Below, piece by piece: positions 10,564 through 23,462 of a stretch of 64,000 nt of DNA (position 1 is the first letter of the stretch; every line of letters starts with the position of its first letter). The notes below the pieces were generated by a model. That model was not told the DNA's origin. It made no database searches and saw only the letters and a program-made list of their open reading frames with translations. The DNA is from Prorocentrum cordatum. Taxonomy: Eukaryota > Sar > Dinophyceae > Prorocentrales > Prorocentraceae. The translations under genes and the position numbers were made by a program. The stretch covers positions 1-64,000 of the forward strand of contig CAUYUJ010015766.1 of assembly GCA_963575745.1 (NCBI GenBank), read 5' to 3'.

Positions 10564-11285
10564 CTGGGCGCCGGCGGTAAACCGTCAACCTTGGTTACCG
10601 CAGGGAGACTCGTAGAGCTTCCTAGCTCGACTTACGTCGAGGAAACCGACAGCACCTACCAATATTCCGACTCATAGTGAATATTTTCTGCCCTCTGAAT
10701 GCGACAGGCGGACGCGTCTGATGTCTGCAAATCGACTCCTGTCATTACCAGCCCTGCAGCTCCCCTACAACCCGAGTTAAGTGCAGAAAACCGACAGCAC
10801 CTCTCAGGATGACTCGAACAATACAGTAGGCTCGCAGACCTAATTCGGGCAGCAGACCGAGTTACGAGCCTGATGTCTTCAGATCGATTCCTGTGACCAC
10901 CAGCACGTAGCCCCAGAGTGAAGAAAACCAAGAGCACTTCTCAAGATGACTCGACCAATACGAATAGTTTCGCGATTCTAGATCGGGCAACAGACCGATT
11001 TCAGAGCTCTGGATTCGACAGACAAACGCAACTGATGATTCTGAATCGGTTTCTGTAAATATCACCTCTGTAGCTGTCCTGCAGCTCGAGTTAAATTCAG
11101 AAAACAGAGAGTTCCTGTCAAGTCAACTCGAATAATACGAATAGGTTTCCGAACCTAGCTCGGCTAACAGACCGAGTTCAGACCTATGGCGTCAACAGGC
11201 GATCGCGCCTAATCATTCTATATCGATTAGCTGTGCTCACCAGCTCTATAGCTGTCCCAAAGCTCGAGTTATGTTCAGAAAACCG
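10564..11285 (-). mobile_element. class B2 element, 3' half
   Basis: The hairpin and about three monomers are present. It ends abruptly at the left breakpoint of an inverted segment. Confidence 0.7.
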
Positions 11286-11645
11286 AAACTACTGTATTGT
11301 TCGATTCATCCTGAGAGTTTCAGGGGTCAAAACATATTCACTATAAGTCGGAATGTTGGTAGGTGCTGTCGGTTTCCTCGACGTAAGTCGAGCTAGGAAG
11401 CTCTACGAGTCTCCCGGCGGTAACCAAGGTTGACGGTTACCGCCGGCGCCCAGTTGGCAAGAAAAATCTCGACGAAACTTTTGCTGACTTTTGGTCGGTT
11501 GAAAATTTTGTTCTCGAAATTCAACAATCCGTTTGAGCTCTAGTATTTTTTCCCGTGATATTAGATATTATTCCCGCTCGCCATCTTGATCTCAGCTCGA
11601 TCAGCTCGATCGGGATCGGCCGTTTTCAGTCATCTTGATACGCGC
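11286..11645 (+). mobile_element. inverted B2 end plus L block
   Basis: A plus-strand B2 3' end (inverted tip, then a hairpin at about 11413-11448 ending CGCCCAG at 11452) is followed by a plus-strand L block. Neighbours on both sides are minus-strand. The hairpin has lost one T in its right half (ggttgacggttaccg). Confidence 0.75.
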
Positions 11646-12390
11646 TGGCAGACCTAATTCGGGCAGCAGACCGAGTTCCGAGCTCTGGATTCGACAGGCG
11701 GACGCGCCTGATGTCTTCAAATCGATTCCAGTGACCACCAGCACTATAGCCCCCTCACCGCGAGTTGAGTGAAGAAAACCGAGAGCACTTCTGAAGATGA
11801 CTCGACCAATACGAATAGTTTCGCGATTCTAGATCGGCCAGCACACCAAGTTCAGAGCTCTGAATTCGACAGACAAACGCAACTGCCGATTCTGAATCGA
11901 ATTCTGTAAATATGAGCTCTGTAGCGGTCCTACAGCTCGAGTTAAGTACAGAAAACCGAGAGTTTCTTTCAGGATGACTCGAACTGTACGAATAGGTTTG
12001 CGGACCTAGCTCGGCTACCAGACCGAGTTCAGACCTCTGGATTGGACAGGCGATCGCGCCTAATCATTCTACATTGACTAGCTGTGCTTACCAGCCCTGT
12101 AGCTGCCCTAAAGCGAGTTATGAAAAAAACCGTCAGCGCGTATCAAGATGACTGGAAGCGGCCGATCCCGCCACAGTGCTTTTCGATAGTAATATTCACC
12201 CGATCGAGCTGAGATCAAGATGGCGAGCGGCAATGAGATCGAATATCACGGGAAAAAATACTAGAGCTCAAACGAATTGTTGAATTTCGAGAACAAAATT
12301 TTCAACGGACCAAAAGTCACCAAAAGTTCCGTCGAGGTTTTTCTTGCCAACTAGCTCTCCAGCGCGCCGGAATTACTCTCAGCTTCCAGC
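11646..12390 (-). mobile_element. class B 5' half (satellite and L block)
   Basis: About three monomers and an L block in the normal left-arm orientation. It stops inside the tip region and fuses to a class A body at 12391. Confidence 0.7.
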
Positions 12391-13703
12391 TCGAAAAATT
12401 GAATCTTCAATTTTTCATCTCGATAGAAAGTTAGTTGCGCCAAGTGTTTTGATAGTAAAAGTGCGCCTTCAGCGCTCATATTAAGACGCAGAGGCCCTCA
12501 AAGTTATCTACAGGTGCAAAAAATCTGCTTTCTCAAAATCAATTGTCGAATATCCTTCAAATATTTGCAAAACTACCCAAACTGGGCGCCGGCGGTAAAC
12601 CGTCAACCTTGGTTACCGCCGGGGAACTCGTAGAGCTTCCTAGCTCGACTTAAGTTGAGAAACCGACAGCACCTACCATGACCTCCGAATGCGACAGGCG
12701 GACGCCTCTGATGTCTGCGAATCGACTCCTGTCATTACCAGCCCTGCAGCCCCCCTACAGCCCGAGTTTCAGTGCAGAAAACCGACAGCACCTCTCAGAA
12801 TGACTCGAACAGTACAGTAGTTTCGCAGACTTAATTCGGGCAGCAGACCGAGTTCCGAGCTCTGGATTCGAAAGGCGGACGCGCCTGATGTATGTCTTCA
12901 AATGGATTTCTGTGACCACCAGCACTGTAGCCCCCCTCAGCGCGAGTTGAGTGAAGAGAACTGAGAGCACTTCTCAAGATGACTCGACCAATACGAATAG
13001 TTTCGCGATTCTAGATCGGCCAGCAGACCGAGTTTAGACCTCTGGATTTAACAGACAAACGCAACTGATGATTCTGAATCAGATTCTGTACGTATCAGCT
13101 CTGTAGCTGTCCTACAGCTCGAGTTAAGTACAGAAAACCGAGAGTTTCTGTCAAGATGACTCGAATAATACGAATAGGTTTGCGGAGCTAGCTCGGCTAA
13201 CAGACCGAGTTCAGACCTCTGGATTGAACAGACGAACGCGCCTAATCATTCTACATCGATTAGCTGTGCTTACCAGCTCTGTAGCTGTCCTAAAGCTCGA
13301 GTTATGTTCAGAAAACCGTCCGCGCGTATCAAGATGACCCGAAACGGCCGATCCCGCCATGACGCTTTTCGATAGTAATACCCACCCGATCGAGCTGATA
13401 TCAAGATGGCGAGCCGCAGTAAGATCATAGATCACGGGAAAAAATACTAGAGCTCTAACGAATGGTCAGATTTCGAGAACATAATTTTTAACCGAGCCAA
13501 AGTTGTGAAAAGTTCAGTCGAGATTTTTCGAGCCAACTAGCCTGCCAGCGTTTTCGAATAACTCTTAAGCTTCGCCGCTGCGCTCTCAGGGAAGCTCTAC
13601 GAGTCAAGTTGTCACATTGTCCGCTTCGGCCGGCTGGGCCAACTAGCTCCACCCCGCGCCGGAATTCCTCTGGCTCATCGACGACGAAGAGCTCTACGAG
13701 GTA
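12391..13703 (-). mobile_element. class A1 body hosting a B2 insertion
   Basis: The pieces 12391-12581 and 13607-13703 rejoin at aactaccca/agttgtcacattg. The host lacks its own hairpin but keeps its 5' tip (gaagagctctacgaggta). Confidence 0.7.
12582..13606 (-). mobile_element. class B2 element, complete
   Basis: This 1025-bp copy has about four monomers and a 5' tip ending GAGTCA on the top strand. The tip palindrome is a variant (ttcgccgctgcgctctcagg). It lies inside a class A body. Confidence 0.8.
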
Positions 13704-14013
13704 CTTGCTAAGGGAAGCTCTACGAGTTACTAGCTCCACCCTGCGCCGGAATTCCTCTAGCTCATCGACTGGCACCGGCGGTGAACCGTCAACCTGTTCT
13801 CTGCCGGGAACCTCGTAGAGCTCTTTTCACGCGTGAGAGTGCTAAGAGTCGAACGAGAGAGCTTCTCGAGGCATTTCTCGAAAAGTTGAATCTTCAATTT
13901 TTTCATGTCGATAGAAAGTTGGTTGCGCCAAGTGTTTCGATAGTAAAAGTGCGCCTTCAGCGCTCATATTAAGACGAAGAGCTTAGAGGTATGACGAAGA
14001 GCTCTACGAGGTA
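13704..14013 (-). mobile_element. stacked 5' tips with a short class A1
   Basis: A class B tip (13704-13729) is followed by a class A tip split into 13730-13768 and 13992-14013 by an insertion at A^T (atcga/tgacgaagagc). The insert (13769-13991) is an A1 3' end with hairpin whose middle has been deleted down to a degenerate tip. Confidence 0.7.
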
Positions 14014-14293
14014 ATTGGTAGCGTCCACTTGACAGCGTTCAAAATCCGGATAGCAAAGAGAAAACCCTGCGGAAACGCTGCCAGAAACCCTTCCTTGCGT
14101 GCCTGCACGCATGCAGGCGCGCGTGGAAGCTTGGCGGAACCTCCCGGACACGTCGCCGGGGCGCCGGAGTTTCTGCGGGGAACCGCCGTGGAGCAGATCC
14201 TGGCAGGCAACCCACCGTCTGGCTTCTAATCTTAAACCCTTTAGCTCTGAGCGAGCTCTCCAAGAAAAACCCGGAGAGCAAAGAGAACACACA
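14014..14293 (-). mobile_element. class C elements, fragmentary
   Basis: A bare tail (14014-14027) is followed by a class C copy (from 14028, CCGGATAGC end, ending near 14264) and the start of another C1 (CCCGGAGAGC, to 14293). The central palindrome lies at about 14090-14135. Confidence 0.65.
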
Positions 14294-16831
14294 CTGGGCG
14301 CCGGCGGTAAACCGTCAACCTTTCTTACCGCCGGGAAACTCGTAGAGCTTCCTGACAACATATAATGTAAACACTGAAAAAATTGTTTTTCAGCCCAAGC
14401 AATTTCAGACCTCTCGGATGCAACAGCCGAACGCCTCCTATGCTTCTGGATTGTCCTCTGTACGAGCTCTGTAGCTCTCCTACAGCCCGGGTTTCGTGCG
14501 TAAAGCACCTCTCAAGATGACTCGAACAATACGAATAGTTTGACAAACCTAGCTCGAGTATCACACCGAGATCAGACCTCTGCATGCCACAGGCGGACGC
14601 GTCTGATGTCTCTGAATCGATTCCTGTGATTACCAGCCCTGCAGCCCCCCTACAGCCCGAGTTAAGTGCAGGAAACCGACAGCACCTCTCAACATGACTT
14701 GAACAATACGAATAGTTTTGCGGACCTAGTTCGTGCAGCGGACAGAGTTCGGATCTCTGGATTCAGAAGGCGGACGCGCCTGATGTTCCCAATCGATTCC
14801 ATTGATTGCCAGCCATGCAGCCACCCTACAGCCCGAGTTAAGTGCAGAGAACCGACAGCATCTCTCAAGATGACTCGCACGATACGAATAGTTTTGCGAT
14901 TCTAGATTGGGCAGCAGACCGAGTTCAGAGCTCTGGATTCAACATAGAACGGCCACTGATGATTCTGAATCGGATTATGTACGTATCAGCTCTGTAGCTG
15001 CGCTGTAGCTGGAGTTAAGTACAGAAAACCGAGAGCGTCTGTCAAGATGACTCGAATAATACGAATAGATTTGCGCACCTAGCTCGGCTAGTTGACCGAG
15101 TTCAGACCTCTGGGTTCAACAGGCGAACGCGCCTGATCATTCTGAATCCATAAGCTGTGCTGACCAGCTCTGTAGCTGCCCTGAAGCTCGAGTTATCTTG
15201 AGAAAACCGTCACCGCGTATCAAGATGACTCGAAACGGTCGATCCCGCCGGAGTGCTTTTTGGCAGTAAAAGGTACCCGATCGAGCTGAGATCAAGATGG
15301 CGAGCGGGAATAAGATCCAATATCATGGGAAAGAATACTAGAGCTCAAACGAATTGTTGAATTTCGAGAACAAAATTTTCAACCAAAAGGTCCATCGACT
15401 GGGCGCCGGCGGTAAACCGTCAACCTTTCTTACCGCCGGGGGACTCGTAGAGCTTCCTGACAGTATATAATCTGGAAAAAAACTCCAGAGAACGACTAGT
15501 TCTTCAGCCCAAGCGATTTCGGACCTCTCAAGATGACTCTAACAGAAAAAACAAACAGTTTCGCAACACAGTTCGAATATCAAACCGAGTTCAGACCTCT
15601 TAATGCGACAGGCGGACGCGTCTGATGTCTCCCAATCGATTCATGTGATTACCAGCCCTGCAGCTCCCCTACAGCCCGAGTTAAACGCAGGAAAACCGAC
15701 AGCATCTCTAAGGATGACTCGAATAATACGATAGCTTCGAGGACCTAGTTCGAGCAGCAGGCCGAGTTCCGAGTTTTGGGTTCGACGGACGGACGCGCCT
15801 GATGTGTCCGAATCGATTTCTGTGACCAGCAGCACTGTAGCCCTCTCCCAGCACGAGTTCAGTGCAGAAACATGAGCACTTCTCAAGATGATTCGGAGAA
15901 TACGAATAGGTTCGCGAACCTAGCTCGGGTAGCAGGCCGAGTTAAGATCTCTCGATTCAAGAGACGAACGCGCCTCATGACTCCTAATCGATTTCGACTA
16001 TGAGCTCAGCTGAGCTCTCCTAGATCAAGATGATCGAATAATACAAATAGGTTTGACCTAGCTCGGCTAGCAGACCGAGTTCAGACCTCTGATTAGCTGC
16101 CATACAGCTCGAGCTCGGGTTAAGTACCGAAAACTGAGAGCGTCTGTCAAGATGACTCGAATAATACAAATAGGTTTGCAGACCTAGCTCGGCTAGCAGA
16201 CCGAGTTCAGACCTCTGGATTCCGGGCGAACGCGCCTGATGATTCTGAATGCGATAGCTGTGCTAACCAGCTCTGTAGCTGCCCTAGAGCTCGGGTTAAG
16301 TACCGAAAACTGAGAGCGTCTGTCAAGATGACTCGAATAATACAAATAGGTTTGCAGACCTAGCTCGGCTAGCAGACCGAGTTCAGACCTCTGGATTCAA
16401 AAAGAGAACGCGCCTGATGATTCTGAATGCGACTGTGCTAACCAGCTCTGTAGCTGCCCTAGAGCTCGGGTTCAGTACAAAATACTGACAACGCGTATCA
16501 AGATGACTCGAAATCGCCGATCCCGCCGGGACGCTTTTTGGCAGTAAAAGGTACCCGATCGAGCTGATATCAAGATGACGAGCGGGAATAAGATCGAATA
16601 TCACGGGAAAAAATACTAGAGCTCGAACGAATTGTTGAATTTCGAGAACAAAATTTTCAACCGACCCAAAGTCAGCAAAAGGTCCGTCGAGATTTTTCTT
16701 GCCAACTAGCTCTCCAGCGCCCCGGAGTTACTCTTAGCTTCCAGCAATGACTTGCTAAGGGAAGCTCTACGAGTTATTTTTCTTGCCAACTAGCTCTCCA
16801 GCGCCCCAGAATTACTCTTAGCTTCCAGCAA
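14294..16831 (-). mobile_element. class B host element
   Basis: The pieces 14294-15398 and 16777-16831 flank a complete class B inserted in the L block. It has about five monomers. The tip is lost at cttccagcaa, where a class A1 end begins. Confidence 0.75.
15399..16776 (-). mobile_element. class B element, complete
   Basis: This 1378-bp copy has about six monomers and a hairpin at 15406-15439. It contains a local tandem duplication of a monomer segment (16020-16460, with repeated tctgtcaagatgactcg). The 5' tip is intact. Confidence 0.8.
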
Positions 16832-17166
16832 CTGGCGCCGGCGGTGAACCGTCAACCTGGTCACCGCCGGGAACCTCGTAGAGCTCCTTTGACGCGTAAG
16901 AGTGCTCAGAGTCGAAAGAGAGAGCTTCTGGAAGCATTTCTCGAAAAAGCGAAAAAATGATTTTTCGTGTCGACATAGAGATGGTTCCCCCAAGTGTTTC
17001 AGTAGTAAAATAGCGCCTACAGAGCTCATACTAAGACAGAGAGGCCCTCATAGTCGTTGACAGGTGCGAAGAATCTGCTTTCTCAAAATGAACTGTCAAA
17101 TACCTTTCAAAAAATTACAAAACCACCCAAAGTTATCACTTTGTTCTTTCTGGCCGGGTCGACCAA
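16832..17166 (-). mobile_element. class A1 element, cut at hot spot
   Basis: The 3' hairpin and body are present. It is interrupted at gtcgaccaa (bottom strand AG^TTGG) by another class A1. Confidence 0.75.
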
Positions 17167-17504
17167 CTGGCGCCGGCGGTGAACCGTCAACCTGGTCACC
17201 GCCGGGAACCTCGTACAGCTCATTTTACGCGTGAGAGTGCTCGGAGTCGAAAGAGAGAGCTTCTGGAAGCATTCTCGGAAAAAAAGAAAAATTGATGTTT
17301 TTCGTGTCGACATGAAGATGGTTCCGCCAAGTGTTTTGATAGTAAAAGTGCGCCTACAGAGCTCATAATAAGACAGAGAGACCGTCGTTGTCGTTTACAG
17401 GTGCGAAAAATATGCTTTCTCCAAATGAATTGTCAAATATCTTTGAACAAAATACAAAACCACCCAAAAGTTATCACTTTGTCCTTTCTGGCCGGGTCGA
17501 CCAA
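17167..17504 (-). mobile_element. class A1 element, cut at hot spot
   Basis: A near-copy of its left neighbour, interrupted at the identical position gtcgaccaa, this time by a class B2 element. The inverted tip reads CTCGTACAGCTC, with one substitution. Confidence 0.75.
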
Positions 17505-18405
17505 CTGGGCGCCGGCGGTAAACCGTTAACCTTGGTTACCGCCAGGAGACTCGTAAAGCTTCCTACCTCGACTTAAGTTGAGAAAACAGACAGCACTTAC
17601 CAACAATCTTACTTATAGTGAATAGTTTTTGACCTCTGAATGCGACAGACGGACGCGTCTGACCAGCCCTGCAGCCCCCCTACAGCCCGAGTCAAGTGCA
17701 GAAAACCGACAAATGGGAATAGTTTCGCGGACCTAGTTCGGGCAGCAGACAGAGTTCAGAGCTCTGTATTCGACAGGCGGACGCGCCTGATGTCTTGAAA
17801 TCGATTCCAGTGATTACCAGCCATGCAGCCCCCCTACAGCCCGAGTTAAGTCCAGCAAACCGACAGCATCTCGCAGGCGACTCGAACGATACGAATAGTT
17901 TCGCGATTCTAGATCGGGCAGCAGACCGAGTTCGAAGCTCTGGATTCGACAGACAAACGCAACTAATGATTCTGAGTCGGTTTCTGTATCTATCAGCTCT
18001 GTAGCTGTCCTACAGCTCGAGTGAAGTACAGAAAACCGAGAGTTTCTGTCAAGATGACTCGAATAATACGAATAGGTTTGCGGACCTCGCTCGGCTAGCA
18101 GACCGAGTTCAGACCTCTTGGTTAACAGACGAACGCGCCTGATCATTCTGCATCGATTAGCTGTGCTCACCAGCTCTGTAGCTGCCCTAGAGCTCGAGTT
18201 ATCTTCAGAAAACCGTCAGCGCATATCAAGATGACTCAAAACGGCCGATCCCGCCACAGTGCTTTTCGATAATATTCACCCGATCGCGCTGATATCGAGA
18301 TGGCGAGCGGGAATAAGATCGAATATGACGTGAAAAAATACTAGAGCTCAAACGAATTGTTGAATTTCGAGAACCGAATGTTCAATCGACCATTGGTAGC
18401 GTCCA
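17505..18405 (-). mobile_element. class B2 element, 3' part
   Basis: The hairpin carries one loop change (accgttaacc). About three to four monomers and part of the L block follow, then a 13-bp class C tail (18393-18405). Confidence 0.7.
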
Positions 18406-19450
18406 CTGGGCGCCGGCGGTAAACCGTCAACCTTTCTTACCGCCGGGGGACTCGTAGAGCTTCCTGACAATGTACAATGTAGAAGAGAATTTCAGAGAAC
18501 GACTAGTTTTTCAGCCCAAGCGATTATAGACCTCTCAAGATGACTCTAACAAAACAAACGAACAGTTTTCCAATCGAGCTCGAGTATGAAACCGAGTTCA
18601 GACCTCTGAATGCGACAGGCGGACGCGTCTGATGTCTGCGGATCGATTCCTGTGATTACCAGCTCTGCAGCCCCCCATACAGCCTGAGTTAAGTGCAGAA
18701 AACCGAGAGTACCTCTCAGGATGACTCGAATAATACAACAGTTTCGCGGATCTCGTTCGAGCAGCAGACCGAGTTCCGAGCTCTCGGTTCGACGAACGGA
18801 CGCGCCTGATGTCTCGAAATCGATTCCTGTGACCAGCAGCACTGTAGCCCTCCCCCAGCACGATTTAAGTACAGAAAACCGAGAGCACTTCTCAAGATGA
18901 CTCGAACAATACCAATAGGTTCGCGAACCTAGCTCGGGGAGCAGGCCGAGTTCAGAGCTCTTGATTCAACAGACGAACGCGCCTGATAATTCTCAATCGA
19001 TTTCTGTGATTATCAGCTCTGTGGCTGCCCTACAGATCGAGTTAAGTACGAAAAACCGAGAGCGTCTGCTACAATGACTCGAATAATACGAATAGGTTTG
19101 CGACCCTAGCTCGGCTAGCAGACCGAGTTCAGACCTCTGGATTCAACAGGCGAACGCGCCTGATCATTCTGAATGCATTAGCTGTGCTGACCAGCTCTGT
19201 AGTTGTCCTGAAGCTCGAGTTATCTTCAGAAAACCGACAGCGCGTATCAAGATGACTCGAAACGGCCGTTCCCGCCTGCTTTTTGGCCTTCAAAGTTACC
19301 CGATCGAGCTGAGATCAAGATGGCGAGCGGGAATAAGATCGAATATCATGGGAAAAAATACTAGAGCTCTAACGAATTGTCAAATTTTGAGAACAAAATT
19401 TTCAACCGACCAAAAGTCAGCAAAAGGTCCGTCGAGATTTTTCTTGCCAA
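18406..19450 (-). mobile_element. class B element, cut in L block
   Basis: The hairpin, about four monomers and an L block run up to ttgccaa, where a class A2 end begins (bottom strand AG^TTGGC). Confidence 0.75.
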
Positions 19451-19838
19451 CTGGAACCGGCGGTAAACCGTCAACCTGGTCACCGCCGGGAACCTCGTAG
19501 AGCGCTTCCCTTGCACGACGATCGTCGGAACACATAGAGAAAGATTCTGGAGCGAGAAACAAAAAACTCGAAAAATCACGTTTATCTTAACGTCGGTTCC
19601 GCTAAGTCATTTGATAGTAATACTGCACCTATAGACCTGAAAATTTTACTGGCAGACGCGAAATAACCCACGACAGGTGCGAAAAATCTGCTTTCTCAAA
19701 ATGAATTGTCAAATATCTTTCAAATATTCGCAACACCACCCAAAAGTCATTACTTTGTCCTTTCTGGTCGGGTCGACCGACTAGCTCCACGCCGCACCGG
19801 AATTCCTCTAGCTCATCGATGCCGAACTGCTCTACAAA
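19451..19838 (-). mobile_element. class A2 element, complete
   Basis: About 388 bp. The hairpin arms are not perfectly matched (GGTAA against TCACC), as though recombined between A1 and A2. The 5' tip is degenerate (ctgctctaca). Confidence 0.7.
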
Positions 19839-20040
19839 ATGTGGCGAGCGGGAATGAGATCGAATATCATGGGAAAAAATAACAGAGCTCAAACGAATTG
19901 TTGAATTTCGAGAACAAAATTATCAACCGACACAAAAGTCAGCAAAAGGTTAGTCGAAATTTTTTTTCTTGCCAACTAGCTCTCCCCGGAATTACTCTTA
20001 AGCTTCCAGCAACTTGCTAGCGTCCACTTGGTAGCGTCGA
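19839..20040 (-). mobile_element. L-block fragment and two class C tails
   Basis: The class B leader continues (atggcgagcgggaatgag to cttccagcaa), followed by two successive CTTGGTAGCGTCC-type tails. Confidence 0.6.
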
Positions 20041-20370
20041 CTGGCGTCGGCCGTCAACCTGGTCACCGCCGGGAACCTCGTAGAGCTCCTAGCACGCGTA
20101 GGAGTGCTCAGCATCAAAAGAGAGGGCTTCTGGAAGCATTTCTCGAAAAAGAGAAAGCATGATTTTTTTCATGTCGATGCGAAGATGGTTGCGCCAAGTG
20201 TTTTGATAGTAAAAGAGCGCCTAGAGAGCTCATATTAAGACAGAGAGGCCCTCATATTCGTTTACAGGTGCGAAAAATCTGCTTTCTCAAAATGAATTGT
20301 CAAATATCTTTCAAAATTCGCAAACCCACCCAAAAGTTGTCACATTGTCCGCCTCGGCCGGGTGGGCCAA
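20041..20370 (-). mobile_element. class A1 with broken hairpin
   Basis: The left arm of the hairpin is deleted (ctggcgtcggccgtcaacc) while the right arm CACCGCCGG remains. The body is cut at gtgggccaa by the next element. Confidence 0.7.
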
Positions 20371-21359
20371 CTGGGCGCCGGCGGTAAACCGTCAACCTTG
20401 GTTACCGCCGGGAGACTCGTAGAGCTTCCTAGCTCGACTTAAGTTGAGAAAACAGACAGCACTTACCAGCAGTAAATAGTTTTTGACCTCTGAATGCGAG
20501 AGACGGACGCGTCTGATGTCTGCGAATCGACTCCTGTCAGTACCAGCCCTGCAGCCCCCCTACAGCCCGAGTTAAGTGCAGAAAACCGACAGCACCTCTC
20601 AGGATGACTCGAACAATAGGAATAGTTTCGCGGACCTAGTTCGGGCAGCAGACAGAGTTCAGAGCTCTCTATTCGACAGACGGACGCGCCTGACGTCTTC
20701 AAGCCGATTCCAGTGATTACCAGCCATGCAGCCTCCCTACAGCCCGAGTTAAGTCCAGATAACCGACAGCATATCGCAAGCGACTCGAACGATACGAATA
20801 GTTTCGCGAGTCAAGATCAGGCAGCAGACCGAGTTCAGAGCTCTGCATTCGACAGACAAACGCAACTGATGATTCTGAATTGGTGCCTGTAAATATCAGC
20901 TCTGTAGCTGTCCTACAGCTCGAGTTAAGTGCAGAAAACCGAGAGTTTCTGTCTAGATGACTCACATAATACGAACAGGTTTGCGGACCTAGCTCGGCTA
21001 GCAGACCGAGTTCAGACCTCTGGGTTCAACAGGCGAACGCGCCTGATCATTCTGCATGCATTAGCTGTGCTTACCAGCTCTGTAGCTGCCCTAGAGCTCG
21101 AGGTATGTTCAGAAAACCGTCAGCGCATATCAAGATGACTCAAAACGGCCGTTCCCGCCACCGTGCTTTTCGATAGTAGTATTCACCCGATCGAGCTGAG
21201 ATCAAGATGGCGAGCGGAGATAAGATCGAATATCACGGGAAAGCATACTAGAGCTCTAACGAATTGTTGAATTTCGAGAACAAAATTTTCAACCGACCAA
21301 AAGTCATCAAAAGTTCGGTCGAGATTTTTCTTGCCAACTAGCTCTCCAGCGCTCCGGAA
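20371..21359 (-). mobile_element. class B2 element, 5' tip missing
   Basis: The hairpin, about four monomers and an L block run to cgctccggaa (bottom strand TTCCGG side of the TAA^TTCC hot spot), where an A2 element is inserted. Confidence 0.75.
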
Positions 21360-21758
21360 CTGGAACCGGCGGTAAACCGTCAACCAGAATACTGCCGGGG
21401 CCCTCGTAGAGCTCTTTCCTCGCACGCCGCTGATCGGTATACATGCAGATAGAATCTGGAAGAAAACCAAAAAAAACTCGAAAAATAACGTTTTTATGTG
21501 TGTATCCAAACACGGTTTCGCCAAGTGTTTTGATAGTAATACTGCGCCTACAGACCTCAGAATTCACTGACGAACGCGAAATAACCCACTACAGGTGCGA
21601 AAAATACCAGATCTCAAAACGAATGTTGAAATCTCTCACGAAGTTCGTCCAACCGACCCAAAGTTCGCACATTGTCCGTCGGGGCCGGGTCGACCAACTA
21701 GCTGCACCCCGCGCCCGAATTCCTCTAGCTCATCGATGCCGAAGAGCTCTGCGAGGTA
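21360..21758 (-). mobile_element. class A2 element, complete
   Basis: 399 bp. It is inserted at the class B tip hot spot, and its own tip (gagctctgcgaggta) is followed directly by another class A end. Confidence 0.8.
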
Positions 21759-22095
21759 CTGGCACCGGCGGTGAACCGTCAACCTGGTCTCCGCCGGGAA
21801 CCTCGTAGAGCTCTTTTCACGCGTGAGAGTGCTAAGAGTCGAAGGAGAGAGCTTCTCGAGGCATTTCTGGAAAAATTGAATCTTGAATTTTTTCATGTCG
21901 ATAGAAAGTTGGTTGCGCCAAGTGTTTTGATAGTAAAAGTGCGCCTTCAGCGCTCATATTAAGACGCAGAGGCCCTCGAAGTTGTCTACAGGTGCGAAAA
22001 ATCTGCTTTCTCAACATGAATTGTCAAATATCTTTCAAATATTTGCAAAACTACCCAAAAGTTGTCACATTGTCCGCCTCGGCCGGCTCAGCCAA
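21759..22095 (-). mobile_element. class A1 element, cut at hot spot
   Basis: The hairpin has a C-to-T type change in its right arm (ggtctccgcc). It is interrupted at cagccaa by a class B element. Confidence 0.75.
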
Positions 22096-23126
22096 CTGGG
22101 CGCCGGCGGTAAACCGTCAACCTTTGGAACCGCCGGGGGACTCGTAGAGCTTCCTGACTCGTAGGAATGTGGAAAAATATTTCAGAGAATGACTATTTAT
22201 TCAGCCCAAGCGATTATAGACCTCTCAAGATGACTCTAACAAAAAATCGAAGAGTTTAGACCCAGCTCGAGTATGAAACCGAGCTCAGACCTCTGAATGA
22301 GACAGGCAGCGCGTCTGGTGTCTACCAATCGACTTATGTGATTGCCATCCCTGCAGCCCCCCTTCAGCCCGAGTTAAGTGCAGAAAACCGACAGCAGCTC
22401 TCAGAATGACTCGAGTAATACAATAGTTTCGCAGGCCAAGTTCGAGCAGCAGACCGAGTTCCGAGCTCTGGCTTCCACAGACGGACGCGCCTGATGTCTC
22501 TGAATCGATTGCTGTCCCCAGCAGCACTGTAGCCTCCCCCCAGCACGGAATGCCGACAGCACTTCTCAGGATGACTCGAACAATACGAATAGGTTTGCGA
22601 ACCTAGCTCGGGCAGCAGGCCAAGTCCAGTGCTCTCGACTCAACGAACAAAGGCGCCTGATGATTCCCGATCGATTTCTGTGACTACGAGCTCTGTAGCT
22701 GCCCTATGGCTCGAGTTAAGTGCAGAAAATCGAGGGCGTTTATCAAGATAACCCAAATAATACGAATAGATTTGCGGACCAAGCTCGACTAGCAGACCGA
22801 GTTCAGACCTCGAGATTTGACAGGCGAACGCGCCTAATAATTCTGAATGCGATAGGTGTGCTCACCAGCTCTGTGGCTGCCCTACAGCTCGAGTTAAGTA
22901 CAAAATACAGACAACGCGTATTAAGATAACTCGAAACGGCCGTTGTCGCCAGAGTGCTTTTTGGCAGTGAAAGGTACCCGATCGAGCTAAGATCGAATAT
23001 CACGGAAAAAAATTCTAGAGCTCTAACGAATGGTCAAATTTCGAGAACGAAATTTTTAACCGACCAAAAGTCACCAAAAGTTCTGTCGAGATTTTTCTTG
23101 CCAACTAGCTCTCCAGCGCTCCGGAA
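22096..23126 (-). mobile_element. class B element, cut at tip hot spot
   Basis: A hairpin with a damaged right arm (tttggaaccgcc), about four monomers and an L block to gctccggaa. Confidence 0.75.
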
Positions 23127-23462
23127 CTGGGATCCGGCGATAAACCGTCAACCAGGTTATCGCCGGGACCCTCGTAGAGCTCTGAATAGACAATTCAGAT
23201 CCGAGATAACAGCAGAAACACGCTTCTCAACCAGCTTCAAAAATCAAAGAATCTCGTTTTCGGTCGTACACAATACTGGTTCCCCTCAGTCTTTTGATCG
23301 ATATAATGCAGCTAGAGCCCTAAGGATTGCACAATCGAAAGCGCCATGATTCACTGCATAGAATAAAAATTCAAATTCAGAAAATGAATTTCAAAATCTC
23401 TCGCTATCTTCCAAAAACCGACCCGAGGTTACCACATTGTCCGCCCGGGCCGGGTTGGCCAA
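23127..23462 (-). mobile_element. class A2-like element with compensatory hairpin
   Basis: The arms are CCGGCGATAA and TTATCGCCGG: a G:C pair present in other copies is changed to A:T on both sides, which keeps the stem. The body is a diverged A2 relative and is cut at gttggccaa. Confidence 0.8.
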
